Shown: positions 35,241 through 44,889 of the stretch, piece by piece
How positions within the stretch are numbered: position 1 is the first letter of the stretch
Layout: each line of letters begins with the position of its first letter
DNA from: Piscinibacter lacus
GTDB lineage: Bacteria > Pseudomonadota > Gammaproteobacteria > Burkholderiales > Burkholderiaceae_C
Length of the DNA stretch: 64,000 nucleotides
Direction: 5' to 3'
Assembly: GCF_016735685.1 (NCBI RefSeq)
Contig: NZ_JAERRA010000001.1
Coordinates: forward strand, 1,054,001-1,118,000
Notes under the pieces: model-generated
Database searches by the model: none
Told to the model about the DNA's origin: nothing
The model's input: the letters and a program-made list of their open reading frames with translations, nothing else
Made by a program: the position numbers and the translations under genes

Positions 35241-36431
35241 ATGCGCATCCTTGTCATCAGCGCCCAGGAACTCTTCCGCCAATCCACCCAGGCGGCCTGT
35301 CTGCGCTATGGCGAATCGCTGGTCAGCGTGCGCTTGTCGGAAAGCGTGGGGCAGGGCCTCGAACTCGCCGAGCAGTTCCAGGCCGAAGTCGTCTTCCTCG
35401 ATCTCACCCGCAGCGTCGAGGCCGGCATGCTCGCCATCGAGCAGCTTGCCGCCAGCCGCATCCAGCGCCTCGTCATCGCCAGCATCGACAAGGCCAGCAT
35501 CGACCTCATGACCCGCGCCGTGCGGGCCGGCGCTCGCGAGTTCATCGCCCAGCCGGTGCAGGACGACGATGTCCATGCCGTGCTGCGCAAGGCCCGCCAG
35601 GTGCTGGTGCCCGCGCTGGCCGACCCGGGCGTGCGCGGCAAGATCTACGTCGTCTTCTCCAGCAAGGGCGGGGTCGGCAAGACCACCCTGGCCTGCAACC
35701 TCAGCGTGCTGTTGGCCCAGCGCAGCGGCGTGGGCCGGGTGGCCATGGTCGATGCCAACACCCAGGCGCCCAATGTCGCGCCCATGCTCGACCTGCAACC
35801 CGAGCGCTGGCTGCGCGACGCCGTCGAGCAGTACCGCCGCCTCGACGGCGACATGCTGCGCCAGTTCATGACCCCGCATGAAAGCGGCGCCCTCGTCCTG
35901 GCCCACTCCTCCGAAAACCCCCTGGGCCTCGATTTCGAGGAAGACCAGCTCGGCAAGATCCTGCTGGTCGCCAAGGGCCATTTCGACCACGTCATCGTCG
36001 ACACCTTCCCGGTGCTGTCCAGCCTCAACCTGGCGGTGATGGACCTGGCCGACGAGATCCTGCTCGTCACCGAGCCGGTCGTGCCCGCCCTGCGCAGCGC
36101 GCGGCACAACCTTCAGGTGCTCAAGCAGGCCGGCTACGGCCCCGAGCGCATCCAGCTCGTCATCAACCGCTTCTCGCGCTTTCGCGGCAACGTGCCCATC
36201 GATCTGGTGAGCGAGACCCTGGACTGGCCCGTTCACGCCGTGCTGCCCTACGACATGCACGCCACCATCGCCGCCAACAACGGCCAGCCCGTGGTCACCA
36301 TGTTCCCCGAGTCCATCGTGGCCAAGGGCATCGGCGAACTGCTCGACCGCCTGACCGGCCAGAGCGATGTCGAACCCACCCCGCCCATGAGCCTGCGGGA
36401 TCGCCTGCTGCGCCTGCTGCGCGGCTACTGA
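35241..36431 (+). CDS. tadZ: TadZ/CpaE pilus-localization ATPase
   Basis: 396-residue protein with an N-terminal receiver-like domain (about 1-120, atypical: VFLDLTRSVEAG) and a MinD/ParA-type ATPase. The deviant Walker A motif is SSKGGVGKTT with K142 and K147; the switch motif is VIVDTFPVLS. TadZ/CpaE places the Tad machine at a cell pole. It is directly followed by tadA after 7 bp. Length and domain order are normal. Confidence 0.93.
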   Translation: MRILVISAQELFRQSTQAACLRYGESLVSVRLSESVGQGLELAEQFQAEVVFLDLTRSVEAGMLAIEQLAASRIQRLVIASIDKASIDLMTRAVRAGAREFIAQPVQDDDVHAVLRKARQVLVPALADPGVRGKIYVVFSSKGGVGKTTLACNLSVLLAQRSGVGRVAMVDANTQAPNVAPMLDLQPERWLRDAVEQYRRLDGDMLRQFMTPHESGALVLAHSSENPLGLDFEEDQLGKILLVAKGHFDHVIVDTFPVLSSLNLAVMDLADEILLVTEPVVPALRSARHNLQVLKQAGYGPERIQLVINRFSRFRGNVPIDLVSETLDWPVHAVLPYDMHATIAANNGQPVVTMFPESIVAKGIGELLDRLTGQSDVEPTPPMSLRDRLLRLLRGY

Positions 36432-36438
36432 AGCCCCT

Positions 36439-37854
36439 GTGACCGCCATGAGCACGCCGGATCCCGCCACCCTCAGCCTTCGCGAGCAACTGCGCCGCAG
36501 CGCCAGCGGCGGCAGCGATTTCCTCGGCGAGCGCCTGCGCTCCCTGGCCGTCGCCCAGAAGGACGGCCGGCTCGGCAGCGAGTCCGCGGGCCCCCTGGGC
36601 CTCAGCCCCGGCACCGCCAGCTATGTGCAGGTCCGGCACCGCCTGCACCGCGGCCTGCTGGAAGTGCTCAATCCCCAGGCCGTTGCCCAGGCCGGCATGG
36701 CCCAGATCCAGGAGGCCATCAACGCCTACCTCGACGATGCCCTGGCCCGCGAGACCCTGCCCCTGTCCCGCCCCGAGCGCGAGCAGATCAGCGAAGACCT
36801 GCTCTACGAAGTCATCGGCCTCGGCCCGCTGTCCTCGCTGATGAGCGACCCGACGGTGGCCGACATCCTCGTCAACGGCCCCCACCAGGTCTATGTGGAA
36901 CGGCATGGCCTGCTGGAGCTGACCGACATCCGCTTCCACGACAACGAGCACCTCATGCTCACCATCGAGCGCATCCTCTCGCGCGTCGGTCGGCGGGTCG
37001 ATGAATCGCAGCCCATGGCCGATGCCCGCCTGCCCGATGGCAGCCGGGTCAATGTCATCGTCCCGCCGATCGCCGTGCACGGCCCCAGCATGTCCATCCG
37101 TCGCTTCATGCGCGAGGTCTATGGCATGGACGAGCTGGTGGCTGGCGGCTCGCTCACCGCCCGGGCGGCCGAATTCCTCAAGCTCGCCGTGCGGGCGCGG
37201 CTCAACATCATCGTCAGCGGCGGCACCGGCTCGGGCAAGACGACCATGCTCAACTGCCTGAGCAACCACATCCCCGACGGCGAGCGCATCGTCACCATCG
37301 AGGACACCGCCGAGCTGCGGCTCAACCACCGCCACATCGTCACGCTCGAAGCCCGGCCCGCCAATGCCGAAGGCCGGGGCAGCGTCAGCATCCGCGACAT
37401 CGTCAAGAACGCCCTGCGGATGCGGCCCGACCGCATCATCGTCGGCGAAGTCCGCGGCGGCGAGGCGCTCGACATGCTCCAGGCCATGAACACCGGCCAC
37501 GACGGCAGCCTCGCCACCCTGCACAGCAACACCCCGCGCGACACCCTGGCGCGGCTGGAAACCATGATGCTCATGGCCGATGTCGACCTGCCCCAGCGCG
37601 TGCTGCGCGAGCAGGTCGGCTCGGCGCTCCACCTCATCGTCCACCTCGGCCGCATGGCCGATGGCAGCCGGCGCGTCACGCACATCACCGAAGTGGTCGA
37701 TGTCGACAACGGCACCATCCTCACCCAGGACCTCTTCCTCACGCGGCGCGAGGGCGAGACCCAGGTCATGCGCGGCCAGGGCATGCTGCCCGCCTGCGCC
37801 AACGCCTTCCACGAGCGCAATGTCGCGCTCGACCCGGCCCTCTTCATGGCCTGA
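36439..37854 (+). CDS. tadA: TadA/CpaF secretion ATPase
   Basis: Cytoplasmic hexameric ATPase that powers pilus extension and, in Tad systems, probably also retraction. It is 471 aa from GTG 36439; ATG 36448 may be the actual start. The N-terminal helical part leads to [22 protein letters not shown], the Walker A motif GGTGSGKTT (261-269), an Asp box ([10 protein letters not shown]), a Walker B region ([19 protein letters not shown]) and a His box ([13 protein letters not shown]). All ATPase elements are intact. Confidence 0.95.
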   Translation: MTAMSTPDPATLSLREQLRRSASGGSDFLGERLRSLAVAQKDGRLGSESAGPLGLSPGTASYVQVRHRLHRGLLEVLNPQAVAQAGMAQIQEAINAYLDDALARETLPLSRPEREQISEDLLYEVIGLGPLSSLMSDPTVADILVNGPHQVYVERHGLLELTDIRFHDNEHLMLTIERILSRVGRRVDESQPMADARLPDGSRVNVIVPPIAVHGPSMSIRRFMREVYGMDELVAGGSLTARAAEFLKLAVRARLNIIVSGGTGSGKTTMLNCLSNHIPDGERIVTIEDTAELRLNHRHIVTLEARPANAEGRGSVSIRDIVKNALRMRPDRIIVGEVRGGEALDMLQAMNTGHDGSLATLHSNTPRDTLARLETMMLMADVDLPQRVLREQVGSALHLIVHLGRMADGSRRVTHITEVVDVDNGTILTQDLFLTRREGETQVMRGQGMLPACANAFHERNVALDPALFMA

Positions 37855-37863
37855 GCACGCGCC

Positions 37864-38835
37864 ATGGTCCAGCTCCTCGTGCCCCTGATGCTGCTGCTGG
37901 CCGCCGCCCTGGTCGGCCTGCTGCTGCTGGACCGCTGGCGCAGCGCCCGCCTGCGCGAGCGCATGGTCGACCTCATCCTCGACCTGCCCGAGCCCGAGGC
38001 CGCCGACACCCTCTGGCGCGACGCCGCCAGCCTGCTCCAGCTCACCCGCATGCGCAGCCTCGTCGGCCAGTCGCCGCTCATGCGCCGCCTGGCCCTGCGC
38101 CTGGTGCAGGGCGATGTGCCGCTGCGCCTGGGCCAGGCCGGCCTGCTGCTGTTCGCCTCCGCCGGCCTGGGCGCCGGCCTGGGCGTGCTGCTCGGCCGCG
38201 GCTTCGGCATCAGCCCCGGCGGCATGGGCGTGGGCGGCGCCCTGCTGCTGCCGCTCGCGCTGTGGTCCATGCTCGATGCCTGGACCACCCGCCGCATCGA
38301 ACGCCGCGAGCGCCAGCTCCCCAACTTCTGCACGCAGATGCTGTCCTCGCTGCGCACCGGCGCCACGCCGCTCACCGCACTGCAGGCCGCGGCCCGCATC
38401 AGCCCCGACCCGCTCGGCCGCAGCCTGCGCAGCCTCGTCGATGTGCTGCAACTCGGCGTCTCGCCCAATGTCGCCTGGCGCGACTGGGCGCAGCGCTGCG
38501 GCGGCGACCATGCCCAGCTCCTCGCCACCGGCCTGCGCCTCAAGTGGGAGGCCGGCGGCCAGATGACATCCATGCTCGCCCACATCCTCGAATCCATGCA
38601 GACCCGCGAACGCATGATCCTGCGCGTGGGCACCCTCACCGCCCAGGCCAAGCTGGGCAGCTATGTGCTCAGCCTGCTGCCGGTCGGCTTCATGATCTTC
38701 AGCTACCTGGTCAACAAGCGCATCTACGACTTCGTGATGCAGGACCCGGTCGGCCCCAAGGTGCTGCTGGGCGGCGCCGGCCTGGTCATCGTCGGCTTCT
38801 TCTGGCTCCGCCGGCTCGCCAAGCTCAAGTTCTGA
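37864..38835 (+). CDS. tadB: TadB inner-membrane platform protein
   Basis: 323-residue T2SS-F-type platform protein. A hydrophobic N-terminus (about 3-22), a central pair of helices (about 94-140), the T2SSF domain ([22 protein letters not shown]) and a C-terminal membrane helix near 290-312 follow the normal TadB layout. It works with TadC to insert Flp pilin subunits. The start lies 9 bp after the tadA stop. Confidence 0.93.
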   Translation: MVQLLVPLMLLLAAALVGLLLLDRWRSARLRERMVDLILDLPEPEAADTLWRDAASLLQLTRMRSLVGQSPLMRRLALRLVQGDVPLRLGQAGLLLFASAGLGAGLGVLLGRGFGISPGGMGVGGALLLPLALWSMLDAWTTRRIERRERQLPNFCTQMLSSLRTGATPLTALQAAARISPDPLGRSLRSLVDVLQLGVSPNVAWRDWAQRCGGDHAQLLATGLRLKWEAGGQMTSMLAHILESMQTRERMILRVGTLTAQAKLGSYVLSLLPVGFMIFSYLVNKRIYDFVMQDPVGPKVLLGGAGLVIVGFFWLRRLAKLKF

Positions 38836-38863
38836 GCCCCGCTGCATCGCCCTTGCCGCCGCC

Positions 38864-39730
38864 ATGCTGCCCGTCCTGCTGCTCACCGTCCTGACCCTGC
38901 TGCTCGCCGGCTGGCTGGGCCTGCAACTGCGCCGCCAGCAGGAGGTCGAGCGCCTGCGCCAGCGCATGGTCCAGGGCGAGGCCCCGCCGCCCGACGAGGC
39001 CCAGGCCACCGCCGAGGACCTGATGCGCGACGACTACGGCCTGCGCGGCGCCGACATCCTCAGCTACCAGCTCACCCGCCTGACCAACAGCGTGCTGGGC
39101 CGCCTGCTGATCGCCGGCGCGGCCGGCGGCGCCGGCTTCCTGCTCAGCCGCAGCGCCGGCCGCAGCCTGGGCGACAGCATCGGCCTCAGCCTGGCCGCCG
39201 GTCTGCTCGGCGTCGGCCTGGCCTACCTCGCCCTCAATGCCCGGCGCCGCAACCGCCAGCGCGAGATCCGCAAGGCCCTGCCCGATGTGCTGGAGATGCT
39301 CGCCGCCATCATGGAAGGCGGCACCGCCTTCGACGCCGCGCTGCAGCACATCGTCCGCGAGTCCGACCTGCGCCACCCGCTCTACCTCGAACTCTCCATC
39401 ACCCTCGAAGCCATGCGCCGCGGCCGGCGCCGCCACGAGGCCCTGCGCATGATGGCCGACCGCTGTCGCCTGCAAGAGGTGCGCGATGTCGTCGCCGGCC
39501 TCATCCAGGCCGACCAGACCGGCTCCTCCATCAGCGACGTGCTGCGCCACTTCGCCCGCACCTTCTTCCGCGAGTACGAAGCCGAGGTGCAGCGCCGCGC
39601 CGAGCGCCTGCCCATCAAGATGATGTTCCCCATGATGTTCACCATCATGCCGGCCATGCTCATCGTCACCGGCTTCCCCAGCTTCCTGCGCCTGTGGCGC
39701 ACGCTGGAAGCCGTGCTCGCCGGGCGCTGA
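38864..39730 (+). CDS. tadC: TadC inner-membrane platform protein
   Basis: 288-residue partner of TadB with an N-terminal membrane helix (about 2-20), two central helices (about 78-120), the T2SSF core (LPDVLEMLAAIMEGGTAFDAAL) and the C-terminal hydrophobic segment KMMFPMMFTIMPAMLIVTGFP that is highly typical of TadC. It is 28 bp after tadB. Confidence 0.93.
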   Translation: MLPVLLLTVLTLLLAGWLGLQLRRQQEVERLRQRMVQGEAPPPDEAQATAEDLMRDDYGLRGADILSYQLTRLTNSVLGRLLIAGAAGGAGFLLSRSAGRSLGDSIGLSLAAGLLGVGLAYLALNARRRNRQREIRKALPDVLEMLAAIMEGGTAFDAALQHIVRESDLRHPLYLELSITLEAMRRGRRRHEALRMMADRCRLQEVRDVVAGLIQADQTGSSISDVLRHFARTFFREYEAEVQRRAERLPIKMMFPMMFTIMPAMLIVTGFPSFLRLWRTLEAVLAGR

Positions 39731-39741
39731 GCCCTGGCTCC

Positions 39742-40146
39742 ATGTCCCTCCCGCCTGCTGCCTGCATGAAGCGCATCGCCGTCGACCACCTGCGCGCCGC
39801 CGCCGCCGCCACCCCCGGCCCCCAGCCCCTGGCCGACGATGTCGGCCTCGCCGACGGCTGGTGGAGCCGCCTGCGCGGTCTCATCGGCCGCCCGCCGCTG
39901 CAAGCCGGCCAGGGCCTGTGGATCCTGCCCTGCCAGCAGGTGCACACCCACTTCATGGGCGCGCCGATCGACGTCGTCTTCGTCGATCCCGCCGGCCGCG
40001 TGTTGCGCGTGCTGCGCGGCCTCAAGCCCTGGCGCTTCTCGCCCTGGGTGCGCGGCGCCCGCGCCGTGCTCGAACTGCCGGCCGGCGGCGCCCAGGCCCT
40101 GGCCGAAGGCGACCAGCTCCTCACCCGCCCCCGCCATGCCGGCTGA
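39742..40146 (+). CDS. DUF192 family protein
   Basis: 134-residue protein with the DUF192 signature: ADGWWSRLRGLIGRPPLQAGQGLWILPC, with breaks, then VHTHFMGAPIDVVFVD and the C-terminal VLELPAGGAQALAEGD. DUF192 proteins are small beta-barrels often encoded with exported or pilus systems; no activity is known. ATG 39742 or ATG 39766 (MKRIAVDHL) can be the start. Unlike many family members it has no obvious signal peptide. It overlaps the next gene by 11 bases, so it belongs to the Tad operon. Confidence 0.8.
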   Translation: MSLPPAACMKRIAVDHLRAAAAATPGPQPLADDVGLADGWWSRLRGLIGRPPLQAGQGLWILPCQQVHTHFMGAPIDVVFVDPAGRVLRVLRGLKPWRFSPWVRGARAVLELPAGGAQALAEGDQLLTRPRHAG

Positions 40147-42151
40147 AGCCCTGCACCCCGGCCCCGCGCCCGCCGGCCCGGCGCCGGGCGCCGCCCCGGC
40201 GACCGAGGGGCGCCTGCCGGCCCGCGCGGTCGCCTGCCTCATCGCCTTCGCGATGATCGTGCCGGTGCTTTGGGGCAGTTCCACCAAGCCGCATGCCTCC
40301 TTCATGCACCAGCTTGTCTGCGTGCTGGCCTGGTGCGGCGTGCTCATGCTGCTGCCCCGCGCCCAGCCCGATCTCGCCGCCCGCAGCCGCCGCAACCTGC
40401 CCCTGGCCGCCGCCCTGGCCGCCCTGGGCCTGTGCTGGCTCGCCGCCGCGGCCCAGGGCTTCACCGGCCGGGCGGCCGAGCTGCTCGTCATGGGCCTGGG
40501 CCTGCTGCTCATGCTCAGCGCCGCCCGCCAGGGCCGGCCCGAGCAGGCGCTCACCCCCCTGGCCTGGGGCCTGTGGCTGGGCGGCCTGTTCAGCGTCGGG
40601 GTGATCGGCCACCAGCACTTCTTCCCCTGCCGGGGCGATGGCCACATCCTCGCCCTCAACCTCACCGGCCGGGCCTACGGCAACCTGCGCCAGCCCAACC
40701 TCATGGCCACCTACCTGGTGCTGGCCCTGCTGGCCGGCGGCTGGCTCGCCAGCCAGGGCCGGCTGGGCGCGCAGGCCGGCATGCGCCGCGCCCTGGCCCT
40801 GGTGGGCGGCCTGGGCCTGGTGCTGGCCCTGGCCATGACGGCTTCGCGCACCGGCCTGCTCGTCCTGCTGCTGCTCCCCGCCTGGGCCGCTTTCGACCGC
40901 CGCCTGCCGCGCGGCCTGCGCCTGGCCCTGGGCAGCACGCCCCTGGTCTATGCCCTGGCCTTCGCCCTGCTCAGCGTCGCGCCGCGCATGGCCCCGCCTG
41001 CCACCTGCAAGCCCTTGCCGCCGGTCGGCAGCCTGGCGCGCCAGCAAGCACTGGCCGACCGCCATGCCGCCCAGGCCTCCGCCACCGCCACACCGTCCGC
41101 CCGCGCCGCCGCACCGGCCGGCGCTGCATCCGCTGACGAAGCCGCCGAAGACGAAGCTGCCTTCGCCGAGGGCGAGGCCGCCGAAGCCCCCGGCTTCATC
41201 GGCACCCAGCGCTTGCAGATCACCGGCGACATCAGCAGCGGGCGCCGTGGCATCTGGGCCGATGCGCTCCGCCTCATCCGCGAGCAGCCGCTCAGCGGCG
41301 TGGGCTGGAACCGCTTCAACCTCGCCTGGACGCTCAGCCCCGGCATGCAGTGGCGCGGCGGCTTGCTCACCCACGCCCACAACCTGCCCCTGCACCTGGC
41401 GGCCGAGCTGGGCCTGCCCCTGGCCGGTACCGTGCTGGGCCTGCTGGCCTGGGCCCTGTGGCGCGGCAGCCGCCTGATGCCGCGCAGCCCGGCCGCCACC
41501 GTGGCCGCCCTCATGCTGGCCGCCCTGCTGCTGCACAGCCTGCTGGAGTACCCGCTCTGGTACGCCTACTTCCTGCTGCCCGCCTGCTGGCTGCTCGGCG
41601 CCCTGCTGGGGCCGCTGGGCCTCGCCCCGCAAGCCCTGCCGGCCGACCCGGCCGGGGCCGCGGCCCAAGCGTCCGTCGCCGTGCCGACCCCCGCCCCCCG
41701 GGCCTGGGGCCTGCGCGCCAACCTGGGCCTGCTGGCCGCCCTGGCCGCGCTGGCCGGCTGGCGCGACTACCGCCTGCTCGAACCCATCCTCACCATCCAG
41801 GATCCGAAGGCCCGCCTGGAGGCGGTGCGCCAGGCCGAACGCGGGCCGATCTACGGCCACTACGCCAGCTACCTGCTGCTCAAGCACCCGCGCGCCGTGC
41901 CCCAGCCCGTGCAGTTCTCGGTGGCGCTCAGCCAGGGGTTGGATGTGCGCCTGCTGCGCGCATACGCGATCGCCCTGGCCCGCGCCGGCCGGCTGGACGA
42001 TGCCACCTACGTCAGCCAGCGCCTGCGCGAATTCGACTGGCGCGAAGACGTGCAGCGCATGTTCGCCGCCTGCGCCACGGCCGAGGCCGGGCGTCACTTC
42101 TACTGCCGCCGCGAGCCCCTGCCCGGCCCCTGGCGCCGCGCCCTGCCCTGA
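40136..42151 (+). CDS. PglL/WaaL/Wzy-type O-oligosaccharyltransferase or ligase
   Basis: 671-residue polytopic membrane protein with about ten to twelve helices. The family motif GNLRQPNLMATYL (about residues 180-192) and the periplasmic loop containing QPLSGVGWNRFNLAW and THAHNLPLHLAAELGL match PglL/PilO-type oligosaccharyltransferases and Wzy polymerases, whose loop histidines are catalytic. Between helices lies a unique Ala/Glu-rich insertion (about 308-355). Because it is the last gene of the Tad run and overlaps the DUF192 gene, it may glycosylate the Flp pilin or another Tad protein. An O-antigen role cannot be excluded. Confidence 0.84.
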   Translation: MPAEALHPGPAPAGPAPGAAPATEGRLPARAVACLIAFAMIVPVLWGSSTKPHASFMHQLVCVLAWCGVLMLLPRAQPDLAARSRRNLPLAAALAALGLCWLAAAAQGFTGRAAELLVMGLGLLLMLSAARQGRPEQALTPLAWGLWLGGLFSVGVIGHQHFFPCRGDGHILALNLTGRAYGNLRQPNLMATYLVLALLAGGWLASQGRLGAQAGMRRALALVGGLGLVLALAMTASRTGLLVLLLLPAWAAFDRRLPRGLRLALGSTPLVYALAFALLSVAPRMAPPATCKPLPPVGSLARQQALADRHAAQASATATPSARAAAPAGAASADEAAEDEAAFAEGEAAEAPGFIGTQRLQITGDISSGRRGIWADALRLIREQPLSGVGWNRFNLAWTLSPGMQWRGGLLTHAHNLPLHLAAELGLPLAGTVLGLLAWALWRGSRLMPRSPAATVAALMLAALLLHSLLEYPLWYAYFLLPACWLLGALLGPLGLAPQALPADPAGAAAQASVAVPTPAPRAWGLRANLGLLAALAALAGWRDYRLLEPILTIQDPKARLEAVRQAERGPIYGHYASYLLLKHPRAVPQPVQFSVALSQGLDVRLLRAYAIALARAGRLDDATYVSQRLREFDWREDVQRMFAACATAEAGRHFYCRREPLPGPWRRALP

Positions 42152-42227
42152 GCCGGGCGGGCACATGCCGCGCCAGCAAGCGCCGGGCGGCCCGGCCCCG
42201 GTCGGGCCAGCCGCCCCGGCCGCCCGC

Positions 42228-42311
42228 TCAGCCGCCCTTGACCGCCGCGATCACCACCACGATCACGGCCAGGGCCAGCAGCACTTGCAGGATGCGCAAC
42301 ACGATCTTCAT
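42228..42311 (-). CDS. Possible 27-residue single-helix membrane peptide
   Basis: A short open frame encodes MKIVLRILQVLLALAVI, then VVVIAAVKGG. This is one hydrophobic helix with basic ends, as in many small bacterial membrane proteins. A GAAAGAA lies upstream as a weak ribosome site. It sits in the 245-bp gap between the ligase gene and rcpC, on the same strand as and 86 bp downstream of rcpC. Apart from this, the gap shows nothing. Too short for a statistical call. Confidence 0.45.
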   Translation of the reverse strand: MKIVLRILQVLLALAVIVVVIAAVKGG

Positions 42312-42396
42312 GCTCGTTCTTTCTTGAGTCAGCCGGAGGGCAGAGGGGGAGGGGCGGCAGCGGCATGCCACTGGGCCGGCATCCGGCCCGGCGCCC

Positions 42397-43326
42397 TCAT
42401 TCGTCGTAGCTTGCCGCCACCGTGCGGCGACCGCCGCCTTCGATGATCTCGATCACCCGCGGATCGCGCGGCATGCGTGCCAGCCGGGCTTCCGTCGGGT
42501 CCACCCGCTCCACATCGTTGAAGGGCCGGTGCACCACTTGCAGCACCCGGCCGCTCACCATCGCCAGTTGCAGGGTGGGCGCATCGTCCTCATGCACTTC
42601 CAGCGCCATCTCTTGGCTGGGCGGCGGCGCGCGGCGGTTGCGTTGTTGTTGGCGCGGCGGCGGCGGCGGGGCAATCACCACCCGCACCGCCTGGGCCACC
42701 AGGGCCAGGCCCTGTTCGGTGGCGGCATTGGCCGCATTGGCCTGGGCATTCCGCACCGAGGGTGCAGGCGTGCCCGGTTGCAGGCTGTTGCCCGTGGCCA
42801 CCAGGTTGGTGTTGTTGCGGTTGCGCCCGCCCGGCGCCCCGCCCGAGGTGGCGACGATGTCCACCACATCGCCTTCACGCAAAAAGCGCGACACCCCGCC
42901 CAGCGCCCCCGCATTCATCACCACCATGCGAAAGCCCGGCCGCAGCAGGCCCGAGAAGCCATTGGGCGCCCCCACCGGCGCCAGCTTGCCTTCGCTGAAG
43001 TACTCGCCCGGCCGCAGCGAAACCTGCGTCACCCGGTTCAGCAGCGAATTGGGCTGCAGGATGGCATCCGGTGGCACCTGCTCGGGCCGCAGGTACATGG
43101 GGCGGATGAGGCCCGGCCCCTCCATCTCCGTGCCCTTGGGCAGGGCGCGCACGGCCACCGGCACGGCCACCGTGCCGGCCGGCCGCACCGGGGCGGCCGG
43201 CCGGGCCGGCTCGCCTCGGGTGAAGTACCAGATCGCGCCGCCCACCGCCGCCAGCACCAGGGCGGCCAGGGGCAGGATCAGCGGGCTCGTGCCGCGCCTG
43301 CGGCGCGGAAGGGGGGAAGTCGCCAT
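42397..43326 (-). CDS. rcpC: RcpC/CpaB Tad-pilus assembly protein
   Basis: 309-residue periplasmic protein anchored by one helix (about 15-36). An SAF domain follows (VPVAVRALPKGTEMEGPGLIRPMYL, with breaks) and then the RcpC/CpaB core with LREGDVVDIVAT. An Asn/Arg-rich disordered loop (about 170-180) and a PPPPPRQQQRNRR segment interrupt the core. SAF domains bind peptidoglycan-like sugars; RcpC supports the secretin. It is the last clear gene of the minus-strand tad run. Confidence 0.9.
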   Translation of the reverse strand: MATSPLPRRRRGTSPLILPLAALVLAAVGGAIWYFTRGEPARPAAPVRPAGTVAVPVAVRALPKGTEMEGPGLIRPMYLRPEQVPPDAILQPNSLLNRVTQVSLRPGEYFSEGKLAPVGAPNGFSGLLRPGFRMVVMNAGALGGVSRFLREGDVVDIVATSGGAPGGRNRNNTNLVATGNSLQPGTPAPSVRNAQANAANAATEQGLALVAQAVRVVIAPPPPPRQQQRNRRAPPPSQEMALEVHEDDAPTLQLAMVSGRVLQVVHRPFNDVERVDPTEARLARMPRDPRVIEIIEGGGRRTVAASYDE

Positions 43327-43365
43327 CGTGAGAATCCCAGAGAAAGTCGAGCTGCGGGCTGCCGC

Positions 43366-44871
43366 TCAGTTGCAGGCCTGCACCGGCGCGCGAAGCTGCC
43401 CGCCCTCGCGCTGCACCGAGGTGCTGGCGCAACCCAGAAAGTCCTTGGACGGGATCAGGAAGTAGTTGCGCAGCAGCCGGTCCGGCGCCGAAGCCGCCCC
43501 CGCCACCGTGCCCGCGCCCACCGAAGTCACATCGGCCCCGTAGCCCCCGGCGCCCGGATCCTCCCGGAAGTTCGCCAGCGGCCCGGTCACCAGGCCCGAG
43601 GGCACACATTGCTCGCCGCCCAGGGCCACCTGGTCGGAAGGGCACAGGCCCGTCACTTGCACGCCGCGGTCCAGCAGCAGGGTCAGGTCCTCGGGCAGCG
43701 GCCGGCCGGTCAGGTTGCTGCCGCTGTAGAAGGCGCTGGCCAGGAAGCCGTTGAAGTGATGCCGGTAGCGCGCCTGCACCCGCACCCGGCAGGCCAGCGG
43801 CACGGGCGCCTGCACCACCGCGCTGGCGGCCGGGGGCGCCCAGCACAGGCCGGCCGGCGCATCGCGGCTGTCGCAGGGCTCGAAGCCGCCGCTGCCCGCC
43901 GCCTCCTGGCAGTCCAGCTCGAACATGGGCTTGGGGTTGGGCTTGCCCGAGGCGAAGTCCGCCAGCACCGGCGCGGCCCGGCTGTCCACCACCGTCAGGC
44001 AGGTGCTGCCCAGGGGGCAGGGGTTGTCGGCCAGGCCGGCGGCTGCGGCGGCATCCTCGGCCGCCGCCACATCCTGCGGCTTGATGAAGTGCTTGCCCGG
44101 CAGGCGCAGCAGCCAGCGCACGGCATCGGTGTCGGGCGAGCGCTTCTCGGGGCAGGCCATCTGCCGCATCGCATCGCCGGGGTTGAAGCTGCTCTCGTCG
44201 ATGCAGTGCAACTGGTAGAGGCCGTAAAGCGCCTGGTTCAGCGCCGGCAGGCCGGCGTAATCCTCCACGCAGCCCTCGGCGCCCGGCGCGCTGGCGGCCG
44301 GGCAGCCTTCGAAGATGCGCCGCACGCAACCCTCATGGGCCGGCGCGCTGCGGCCCTCGGGCACGCAGGCGCTCACATCCACCGGCACCGGGTTGAACAG
44401 GTAGACATCGCCCTCCAGCGCCGGCGTGCCCGGCCGGTCGGCCGGCAGGGGCAGGCCGTGCCCGGGCTCGATGCAATAGCCGTCCAGCACGGCCTCGCAG
44501 CCCGGCGCCTCGAAGACGCCGAAGTCGTGTTCGCCCAGGCCGTATTCGGCCGCCGTGCCGGGCTCGGAGCCGGCCAGGCCGTAGGCCACGGCAATCACCG
44601 TGCTGCTGGCGCCTTCCAGCGCCAGCTCGGGCTGGCCATGCTCGCCCACCACGGCGCGCCATTGCTCGGCGCCGGCTTCGGCCGCGGCGCGGCTGCGCTC
44701 GCCGCCGACGCTGGCCGTGAACAGCTCCACCCCGCCGGCCAGCAGCAGGAAGATGAGCATGGCAAGGATGGCGAACTCGATCAGCGCCTGCCCCGCCTGC
44801 GCCGCGCGGCCGCGGGCGCGCCGCCGCAGGGCGGGGCGCTGCAAGCCGGGCCGGGGCAGGGCGGGGCGCAT
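43366..44871 (-). CDS. Cysteine-rich TadE/TadG-type pseudopilin-like protein
   Basis: 501-residue protein with a TadE-like N-terminus: a basic leader, then GQALIEFAILAMLIFLLLAGG (about 27-48), whose G|QALIEF resembles a prepilin cleavage site. The remaining ~450 residues are periplasmic and unlike usual TadE (about 150-200 aa) or TadG. They contain 18 cysteines by my count, spaced along the whole length, so an extensively disulfide-bonded domain is expected. No VWA motif (DxSxS) is obvious. It may be a minor pilin or tip protein. It follows tadV by 18 bp. Confidence 0.8.
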   Translation of the reverse strand: MRPALPRPGLQRPALRRRARGRAAQAGQALIEFAILAMLIFLLLAGGVELFTASVGGERSRAAAEAGAEQWRAVVGEHGQPELALEGASSTVIAVAYGLAGSEPGTAAEYGLGEHDFGVFEAPGCEAVLDGYCIEPGHGLPLPADRPGTPALEGDVYLFNPVPVDVSACVPEGRSAPAHEGCVRRIFEGCPAASAPGAEGCVEDYAGLPALNQALYGLYQLHCIDESSFNPGDAMRQMACPEKRSPDTDAVRWLLRLPGKHFIKPQDVAAAEDAAAAAGLADNPCPLGSTCLTVVDSRAAPVLADFASGKPNPKPMFELDCQEAAGSGGFEPCDSRDAPAGLCWAPPAASAVVQAPVPLACRVRVQARYRHHFNGFLASAFYSGSNLTGRPLPEDLTLLLDRGVQVTGLCPSDQVALGGEQCVPSGLVTGPLANFREDPGAGGYGADVTSVGAGTVAGAASAPDRLLRNYFLIPSKDFLGCASTSVQREGGQLRAPVQACN

Positions 44872-44889
44872 GGCGGGCGGGCGCAGGCT

